In this document: piece after piece, positions 29,479 through 35,477 of the stretch | How positions within the stretch are numbered: the first letter of the stretch is position 1 | Layout of the letters: each line of letters opens with the position of its first letter | Origin: Candidatus Pacearchaeota archaeon | Lineage (GTDB): Archaea; Nanobdellota; Nanobdellia; Pacearchaeales; GW2011-AR1 | Assembly: GCA_018304325.1 (NCBI GenBank) | Contig: JAGVWM010000008.1 | Location: 1 to 35,477 of the forward strand | DNA: 35,477 bases | Direction of reading: 5' to 3' | The notes under the pieces: model-generated | The model's input: only the letters and a program-made list of their open reading frames with translations | What the model was told of the DNA's origin: nothing | Databases searched by the model: none | Position numbers and translations under genes: made by a program

Positions 29479-30261
29479 ATGCAAAAAGTGTCCATAATAA
29501 TCCCTGCCTATAATGAAGAGAAAAGAATAGGCAACACATTGGAAGAGTATTCAAACTACTTTAATTCATTAAATAAAAACAAGACTATTGATTATGAAAT
29601 TATTGTTGTGATAAATGGTACGACTGATAACACTGAAAAAGTTGTTATTGATTATGAAAAATTGAACAATAAAATAAAACATTTAAATTTCAAAAAGGGT
29701 GGTAAGGGCTTTGCGATAATTGAAGGGTTTAAGTATGCTTTAGAAAAAAATAAAGGATTAATTGGTTTTGTAGATGCTGATATGGCCACTCCTCCAGAAG
29801 AATTTCACAAATTAGTAAAGTCTATCAAAAACAATAATGGAGTAATTGCCAGTAGAGGATTAAAAGATTCTTATGTAAAAACTAGTTTTTCAAGAAAATT
29901 AACCAACAGAGGTTTTAATCTTGTTGTTAGGTCACTCTTATTCTTGCCTTTTTCAGACACCCAATGTGGAGCTAAGATTTTTGACCATAAGGCAATAGAT
30001 TTCTTAATAACAAATATGAGTTTTACTCAGTGGGCTTTTGATATAGAAATGTTATATTTATTAGTTAATAATAACTTTAAAATTAAAGAGGTTCCTACTA
30101 AATGGATTGATAAACAAGGTAGTAAAATCAATCTTACAAAAGTTCCAATAAAAATGTTTTTATCTGTTGTAAGACTAAGATTAACATATTCTCCTTTTAA
30201 ATTCATAGTTAGACTATATGATAAAATACCTGAAAAATTAAAATTTCACCACACTCTTTAA
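29479..30261 (+). CDS. GT2 family glycosyltransferase (Alg5/DPM1-like)
   Basis: A soluble GT-A enzyme starting QKVSIIIPAYNEEKRIGNTL. It has KTIDYEIIVVINGTTDNTE, KGGKGFAIIEGFKYAL, the DAD motif (VDADMATPPEE) and FSDTQCGAKIFDH, all typical of polyprenyl-phosphate sugar synthases such as Alg5 and archaeal AglD-like proteins. I place the start at 29479 because the conserved strand begins right after it and the TATA box is 21-28 bp upstream; an ATG at 29461 would add six residues. It heads a plus-strand unit with a methyltransferase and two more glycosyltransferases. Confidence 0.87.
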   Translation: MQKVSIIIPAYNEEKRIGNTLEEYSNYFNSLNKNKTIDYEIIVVINGTTDNTEKVVIDYEKLNNKIKHLNFKKGGKGFAIIEGFKYALEKNKGLIGFVDADMATPPEEFHKLVKSIKNNNGVIASRGLKDSYVKTSFSRKLTNRGFNLVVRSLLFLPFSDTQCGAKIFDHKAIDFLITNMSFTQWAFDIEMLYLLVNNNFKIKEVPTKWIDKQGSKINLTKVPIKMFLSVVRLRLTYSPFKFIVRLYDKIPEKLKFHHTL

Positions 30262-30262
30262 A

Positions 30263-30799
30263 ATGGAAAATAAATTACATTTAGGATGTGGTAATGACAT
30301 AAAAAGAGGTTATATTAATCTCGACATTAAAAAATTACCTGGTGTTGATGCTATTCATGATTTAGAAAAATATCCTTACCCATTTAAAGATAACAGTTTT
30401 GATATTGTTGAGATGCATCATGTTTTAGAACATTTGTCCAACCCACTGAAAGTTGTTGAGGAAATATGGAGGATTTCTAAACCTGGAGCATTAGTAATAA
30501 TCAGTGTTCCACATTGGAGCCATTTTACAGCATATTCAGATTTAACCCATAAAAATTATTTTAGTTCGTCACTTTTCATATACCATGAAGAAAATAATTC
30601 TGATTATTATTCTAACCAAGTTAGATTTAAGGTCATAGAAAAGAAACTTACCGCGACAAGAATAAATCAAACTTGGATTAATCCTATTCTTAATCCTATC
30701 TTGAATATTTCACCTTTATTTACTGAATTGTTTCTTTGCAAGGTTCTTCCAGTATCACAAATAGTATTTAAGCTTAAAGTTATTAAAAATACTAAATAA
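30263..30799 (+). CDS. Class I SAM-dependent methyltransferase
   Basis: A 178-residue Rossmann methyltransferase: motif I LHLGCGNDIKRGYINLDI at the very N-terminus, then YPFKDNSFDIVEMHHVLEHL and ISKPGALVIISVPHWSHFTA. The short form starting directly at motif I is common in surface-glycan clusters. Its target is not known; a glycan or a lipid-linked intermediate is likely from context. It begins one nucleotide after the upstream GT2 gene, so the two are in one operon. Confidence 0.84.
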   Translation: MENKLHLGCGNDIKRGYINLDIKKLPGVDAIHDLEKYPYPFKDNSFDIVEMHHVLEHLSNPLKVVEEIWRISKPGALVIISVPHWSHFTAYSDLTHKNYFSSSLFIYHEENNSDYYSNQVRFKVIEKKLTATRINQTWINPILNPILNISPLFTELFLCKVLPVSQIVFKLKVIKNTK

Positions 30800-30815
30800 A
30801 ATTAACAATTTAATA

Positions 30816-31745
30816 ATGGAGCAAATTAAAGTTTCTTTTGTTATACCGGCACATAATGAAGAAAAGATTATTGGAAAAACCTTAAGTAACTTGGAAAAAC
30901 TTCCGTATAATGAGTATGAAGTTTTGATTGGATTAGATGGTTGTACAGATAATACTGAGAAAATAGTTAAGTCTTTTTCATCAAAGTCAAAAAGATTTAA
31001 GTATTTTAATTTGAAAACCAGATCTGGTAAACCAGAAGTTGTTGATTATTTGATAAAAAGAGCTAAAGGAGATATAATTATAATAAATGATGCTGATTGG
31101 ATATTTAGATTTAATGATAAAAATAGTCTAAAAAAATTTTTGATGATTTTTAGGAATGAAAAAATAGGTGGCATTGCAGAGTCTTTTCCAGTTGAATGGG
31201 ATGAAAATAAATTAGAATTGGCTAACATTTGGTATAAAGTTGTAGCTTATGGAAACTATTTCTGGATAAAATCTCAAAAAGAAAATTTTACTGAAAAAAT
31301 AGGAGATTTATCTTATATAAAAGAGCCAGCAATGTTTTTAACAAACATATTCAGAAAAGAATTTTATGAAAAAAATTTATCTTTAGGTGATGATTTTGAG
31401 AGAACTAGAGATATTAAAAATAAGGGTTTTGAAATAGTCATTTCAAATGAAGAAAATATACCTAGAATGGTTGCTATTTATGATGAAATAAGGCTAAATG
31501 ACATTTTAAAACAAAAAATAAGAACAGGTGTTGCAAGAAATCAGTTAGAGAAAAAAGGTGAGAATATTAAAAAATACCAGTTTAGTTCTGGAACATATAT
31601 TATGTTTAATTCATGGAAAATGGGTTTTTCTAGTGGATTATATTCTAATCTTTGGTTATTAATCACCATTATTGGGGGAATAATTGCAAAATTAAAAAGA
31701 ACAGATACAAAACAAGGATGGTTGCTAAGAGCTAAAAGAAAGTAA
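30816..31745 (+). CDS. GT2 family glycosyltransferase
   Basis: A GT-A enzyme of 309 residues: VSFVIPAHNEEKIIGKTLSN, EVLIGLDGCTDNTEKIV, and the DAD motif in IIIINDADWIF. The C-terminal part holds the acceptor-side segment GDDFERTRDIKNKG, similar to the ED-type motif of processive or surface-polysaccharide GT2 enzymes, and a membrane-associated stretch near 270-290 (LWLLITIIGGIIAKL). Donor and acceptor are unknown. Position between a methyltransferase and a GT4 gene points to glycan assembly. Confidence 0.85.
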   Translation: MEQIKVSFVIPAHNEEKIIGKTLSNLEKLPYNEYEVLIGLDGCTDNTEKIVKSFSSKSKRFKYFNLKTRSGKPEVVDYLIKRAKGDIIIINDADWIFRFNDKNSLKKFLMIFRNEKIGGIAESFPVEWDENKLELANIWYKVVAYGNYFWIKSQKENFTEKIGDLSYIKEPAMFLTNIFRKEFYEKNLSLGDDFERTRDIKNKGFEIVISNEENIPRMVAIYDEIRLNDILKQKIRTGVARNQLEKKGENIKKYQFSSGTYIMFNSWKMGFSSGLYSNLWLLITIIGGIIAKLKRTDTKQGWLLRAKRK

Positions 31746-31746
31746 A

Positions 31747-32919
31747 ATGAAGAAAAAAATAATATTAGGGTATGATTTTTTGAAGGAACTTGGAGGATTA
31801 GAAAGAGTTATGTTTTTTCAAGCCAATTCATTATATAATTTATATAATGTAGAACTTATTTTTAGTTATATATCTGAAAAAAATTGTGATAAGATCCTTA
31901 AAGAACTAAGTTTAAACAAAATGATACCTATCAAACAAATATCTAAAACAAAATCTGAAATTTTGCAATATCTTACATCACTCTTATTCTCAAAAAGGCT
32001 TGTTAAAATCAAATCTGACCTTATTATAAGCCATAGTTTCATGTATTCCATCATGGCCATAAAAAATAAGGAAAAAAATAATACTCCTTATGTCGTAAAT
32101 TTATATCATCCTCCAAATTTTTTATATAATACAAGTTTAAAATGGGCCAACAATCTACCAAGAAAATTTGCTTATTTACTTGGTTTAATATTTGGTAATT
32201 ACTTGAGGAATATTGACAAAAAAGCTATTAGGAATGCTGATGCTGTTATAGCTATAAGTAAGTACACTGCTAAAAGAATAAAAGAAATATACGGAATAAA
32301 TCCAATAATAATTTATCCAATGCTAGCTAAAGACTTTAAAATTATTAAGGAAGCAGATGCAGTAAAAAATTTAGAAAGATTTAATCTGGAAAAACCATAT
32401 ATTTTGCTTCATGGAAGAATGATAAAAGACAAAAGGCCAGATATGGCAGTAAAAGCATTTAGTATAGTTCAAAAAAAATTAGATATTGATTTAGTTATCT
32501 CAGGCACTATAGAAGAGGAAGAGAATATAAAAAGCCTTATAAAAAACTTGGGCATAGAAAAAAAAGTGCATATTCTTGGTAGGGTTTCTAATGATGAACT
32601 TATTTCTTTGTATAATATGGCTAAATGTTTTCTAATGTCTGCTCCAAAAGAAGATTTTGGATTAACTCCTATAGAGGCAATGGCTTGTGGTTGTCCAGTT
32701 GTTGCTTGGAAAGATGGTGCAGGGCCTGAAGAAACAATACATGATAATAAAACAGGATATTTAGCAAAACCTTATTCTACTGATGACTTTGCTAACAAGA
32801 TAGTATTATGTTTAAAATCTAAACTAAACAAAAAAGAAATCTCAAAGTCAGTTAATAAATTTTCTGAAGTAAACATAAAAAAAGATTTTTTAAGAGTAAT
32901 AAATAAAATTAGTTTCTAA
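31747..32919 (+). CDS. GT4 family (GT-B) glycosyltransferase
   Basis: A 390-residue GT-B enzyme. The C-terminal Glycos_transf_1 domain shows YILLHGRMIKDKRPDMAVKA, DLVISGTIEEEENIKSLI, and the EX7E motif in PKEDFGLTPIEAMACGCPVV, which binds the nucleotide sugar. The N-terminal half has GYDFLKELGGLERVMFFQA, typical of the acceptor-binding domain. GT4 members include mannosyltransferases of N-glycan and polysaccharide assembly. It starts one nucleotide after the GT2 gene and its 3' end overlaps the convergent gene by 11 nt. Confidence 0.88.
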   Translation: MKKKIILGYDFLKELGGLERVMFFQANSLYNLYNVELIFSYISEKNCDKILKELSLNKMIPIKQISKTKSEILQYLTSLLFSKRLVKIKSDLIISHSFMYSIMAIKNKEKNNTPYVVNLYHPPNFLYNTSLKWANNLPRKFAYLLGLIFGNYLRNIDKKAIRNADAVIAISKYTAKRIKEIYGINPIIIYPMLAKDFKIIKEADAVKNLERFNLEKPYILLHGRMIKDKRPDMAVKAFSIVQKKLDIDLVISGTIEEEENIKSLIKNLGIEKKVHILGRVSNDELISLYNMAKCFLMSAPKEDFGLTPIEAMACGCPVVAWKDGAGPEETIHDNKTGYLAKPYSTDDFANKIVLCLKSKLNKKEISKSVNKFSEVNIKKDFLRVINKISF

Positions 32920-34588
32920 CTATTTTGTATATAAACACATCCTGTTTTACTCCAACAAGGTTGAAAGTTAAATCTCCATAAGACTTAGATTGTTTTACAT
33001 CCTGGATATTATTTAAGAAATCAACTTTTGTATCCATAAATGGAATTTCCCAAGAAGCAACAACTGTTTGCCCATTTACATTTGCATAAGCTACTTTTTT
33101 CATCCATTCTGGATGATTTGGCTCTGAAAATGAAACTAATAAATACTTAACATTAGTATCATTTCTAATTGCATCTAAAAATGGCTCAAATGGAATGTTA
33201 TACCTTTCCCAATAACCCCATTTATTTGGGTTTATAACATGCTTTTCTGAGTAGTATTCAGTTTGTGGTTCTGGTACACTTAATATTATGTCATTTTCAT
33301 TTGCATTATCTTTTAGGTAAAGACTTGCCTGTTTTATTCCTTCAAAAGAGGGTATTTTATTTTTTATAATTGAATTAGCAGATGAAATTTCATAATAAGC
33401 TCCAAAACCTACTAAAACTATAATTAAAACTGCTGCAATTTGCTTGCCATACTTAGATGAGTATTTTATTACATAGTCAGAAATAGTTGTTGTAGCTTTT
33501 GAAATACAAATCAAAGCTCCTAGTAAAAGAGGAAAATACCACCTAGGCTCTCCAAAATTAGCTTTATCTGGCTCTCTTAATACTAAAATAAAGAAAAGAA
33601 GTGTAATAATAATGCTTGTTATAACAAAAATATCTGATTTTAATTCAGTGTTTGATTCCTTTTTTATGTGCCCTAATGAAAAAATTGTTTTAAATAAAAT
33701 AACTATTAACCCTAACCAGAATAAATAAAGTAATATACTTGCCCATCCTAAACCTGCATTACTAAAGAATAAGTTAAAAATTTGGAGAGGGTAAAAATTG
33801 ATTGCTCTATCAAAATGTGCATACCCTCCTGCTACGCTTGCAATTCCTGCACTAAAAATAAATTTTTCTACTATAAAAATTAATAATACAGAAATAACAG
33901 CTGCTATCCAGTTGTATTTGTCCTTTACCAAACTTTTCCAATTTTTTGAAATTATCATTTGTAAAAATAAAAATGCACCGAATAAGAAATAACCTCTTCT
34001 CATTGAATAGGTAATAATTGATAATACTGCTGCTATAGGCACTGCCCAATTATGATTTATTAATCCAAAAATCTTTTCTTTTTTCTCATAACCTTTCCAA
34101 AATACATATATTGATAACATTCCAAATAATAATCCTGGAATCTCTACTTGAAATCTCATAGCTGTAAACAAAACAGTCCACTGAACTGCAAATAACAAAG
34201 AGGAAATCAGAGCAATTCTTTTATCCTTATACATTGATCTTGCAACTAGATAAACTAATACAATTACTAAAACATATGGAATAAATTCAACGAAGAATTT
34301 AGTGAGAGTTTCTGAAAATCTAAGCATAAAAAAAATTGCAACAACATATGAAAACAATGAATTATGATCTTTAGTTACTATCCAATCAACATTATACCCT
34401 GCAAGATTCTTAGCATATGCGAGATAGTCAGATTCATCCCACCATAATGGTTGGGTTTTAGTTAGTGAAAAATAGTAAGCTCCAATTAGAATAGTTAGTA
34501 TAATAATACCTAAAAAAACTAAATTATGTCTTTCTTTTAACCAACTTTTAATTATATCTTTCTTTGATTTTTCTTCCATAAATAACAT
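32909..34588 (-). CDS. GT39/ArnT-like polytopic glycosyltransferase
   Basis: A 559-residue membrane protein related to PMT/ArnT GT-C enzymes. The first external loop contains TQPLWWDESDYLAYAKNL, whose DE pair is the catalytic-base position, followed by about 11 hydrophobic segments and a soluble C-terminal domain (about 430-559). It would use a polyprenyl-phosphate sugar donor. A second ATG (34579) three codons in is equally possible as start. It follows the GT2 gene at the right edge on the same strand with a 27-nt gap, so the two form a likely operon. Confidence 0.82.
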   Translation of the reverse strand: MLFMEEKSKKDIIKSWLKERHNLVFLGIIILTILIGAYYFSLTKTQPLWWDESDYLAYAKNLAGYNVDWIVTKDHNSLFSYVVAIFFMLRFSETLTKFFVEFIPYVLVIVLVYLVARSMYKDKRIALISSLLFAVQWTVLFTAMRFQVEIPGLLFGMLSIYVFWKGYEKKEKIFGLINHNWAVPIAAVLSIITYSMRRGYFLFGAFLFLQMIISKNWKSLVKDKYNWIAAVISVLLIFIVEKFIFSAGIASVAGGYAHFDRAINFYPLQIFNLFFSNAGLGWASILLYLFWLGLIVILFKTIFSLGHIKKESNTELKSDIFVITSIIITLLFFILVLREPDKANFGEPRWYFPLLLGALICISKATTTISDYVIKYSSKYGKQIAAVLIIVLVGFGAYYEISSANSIIKNKIPSFEGIKQASLYLKDNANENDIILSVPEPQTEYYSEKHVINPNKWGYWERYNIPFEPFLDAIRNDTNVKYLLVSFSEPNHPEWMKKVAYANVNGQTVVASWEIPFMDTKVDFLNNIQDVKQSKSYGDLTFNLVGVKQDVFIYKIVRN

Positions 34589-34615
34589 AAAATAAACAGC
34601 CTTTTATTTATTTGC

Positions 34616-35477
34616 TTATTTTGTACTTTCAATCCTTACCCAAATGTCTTTGTGACTTTTCTTTCTTATATTTATATCAAGGTATATCATAATCCATAAG
34701 TAAACTCTAGCAAAAAACAATGTGAAAAGAAAATACATTTCTTTTATTGAATTAACATATTTAAACAATTTAAAAAAACTTGATGATTCCTGACTAAATG
34801 ATCTTATATTCGCTCCTAGAAGATTTTTTATTTGGTTATAACCGCCAACGCTTCTTCTCTTCTGTTTAATCCAGTCATTAAAATTATCTGGATATTTAAC
34901 AAAGACTTTTGATTCTGATGAATAATCTATGACATACTTTTTTTCATAAACTTTATGTGAAATATATCCATCTTCTGAAAGTATTTCTGGAGCCAATTTT
35001 GGAAAGAGGTCTTTTTTAATAGCAAATAAATAACCCGAACAAAATATTCTTTTACCTTTTTTCATTGAGTCTTTTCTCAAATCATCTGCTATAGAGCTTA
35101 AAATATAACCCCAGTATCCTAACATCTTATTTTTATCACTAATAGAAACAGGATGTCCAGAAACAGCTCCAATTTTTTTATCGCTAAATTTCTCTATCAA
35201 AGATTTAAGAGAGTTATCTGAAACATAGACATCACCATCTGTTAGAACTAAAATATTACCTTTAGCTTTTTTAACAGCTAAGTTTAAAGCTGCTGGTTTT
35301 CCATCTCCATGATCTTTTAACAAAACAATTTCTTTAAAATATTTTTTTAATTTTTTGGCTTCTAAAAGTGTTTCTTCATCTGGAGCAACTATAATTATTT
35401 CATTTGCTATTTTTTGTTTAGCCAGCCGAGTAATGGCTTTGCCTATAGTTTTTGGTTCTTTAAATGCAGTTATTATT
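34616..35477 (-). CDS. GT2 family glycosyltransferase (partial, N-terminus beyond right edge)
   Basis: The minus-strand frame is open from 34616 to the window edge. It begins inside the protein with IITAFKEPKTIGKAI, then KIANEIIIVAPDEETL, LLKDHGDGKPAALNLAVKKA, and the DGD form of the DxD motif (ILVLTDGDVYVSD). It continues with the acceptor segment SEDGYISHKV and a QKRRSVGGYNQI motif typical of processive GT2 enzymes, and ends in a hydrophobic helix (YFLFTLFFARVYLWIMIYL). Around 10 or so N-terminal residues are probably missing. Substrate unknown. Confidence 0.85.
   Translation of the reverse strand, partial: IITAFKEPKTIGKAITRLAKQKIANEIIIVAPDEETLLEAKKLKKYFKEIVLLKDHGDGKPAALNLAVKKAKGNILVLTDGDVYVSDNSLKSLIEKFSDKKIGAVSGHPVSISDKNKMLGYWGYILSSIADDLRKDSMKKGKRIFCSGYLFAIKKDLFPKLAPEILSEDGYISHKVYEKKYVIDYSSESKVFVKYPDNFNDWIKQKRRSVGGYNQIKNLLGANIRSFSQESSSFFKLFKYVNSIKEMYFLFTLFFARVYLWIMIYLDINIRKKSHKDIWVRIESTK

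Noticed and set aside
1-35477. CRISPR array, insertion sequence or integrated virus
   Set aside because: No regularly spaced repeats, transposase, integrase or capsid-type genes are visible. The only mobile-type element is the DGR.

Overview
The window is AT-rich archaeal DNA. The evidence is a complete archaeal-type ribosomal protein operon that includes the archaeal/eukaryotic-only proteins L19e, L32e and S4e plus aIF1, an archaeal SecY, prefoldin alpha, an AglB oligosaccharyltransferase, TATA-box promoters placed 21-31 bp upstream of start codons (leaderless first genes), and Shine-Dalgarno sites only inside operons. Compact, lysine-rich proteins and several genes without recognisable relatives suggest a DPANN-type lineage (Woesearchaeota/Pacearchaeota-like). 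That placement is inference.

Layout. 1-535: the start of a leftward gene, a hairpin-rich spacer, a 75-bp tandem duplication and a tRNA-Ser(UGA). 536-2914: an unknown protein, an AI-2E-family membrane protein on the minus strand, and a second unknown protein. 2930-16510: one long plus-strand operon in the order L3, L4, L23, L2, S19, L22, S3, L29, aIF1, S17, L14, L24, S4e, L5, S14, S8, L6, L32e, L19e, L18, S5, L30, three uncharacterised small proteins, L15, SecY. The RNase P subunit gene rnp1 is not at its usual place between aIF1 and S17, and adk is not after secY.

16671-18724 (minus strand) is the most notable part: a diversity-generating retroelement (DGR) sitting between secY and the gene for the EMC3/YidC-like insertase. 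It has a target protein gene with a variable repeat (VR, 18056-18143), an adjacent GC-rich hairpin, a structured spacer, a template repeat (TR, 17653-17740), and a DGR-type reverse transcriptase. TR and VR align over 88 bp without gaps. Of 17 differences, 16 fall on template adenines (coding strand), the signature of adenine-directed mutagenic retrohoming. The reverse transcriptase is split by an apparent one-base deletion at motif B, so it is either recently dead or carries a sequencing error.

18868-20950: EMC3/YidC-like insertase, prefoldin alpha, SpoIIM-like membrane protein and a 48-residue zinc ribbon. 20956-35477: a surface glycosylation island with AglB, a GlcNAc-1-P-transferase-like enzyme, a flippase, GT2, GT4 and GT39/PMT-type glycosyltransferases and two methyltransferases, running off the right edge inside a GT2 gene. 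Together these genes would assemble, flip and transfer a lipid-linked glycan to surface proteins, next to the machinery for making and inserting membrane proteins.
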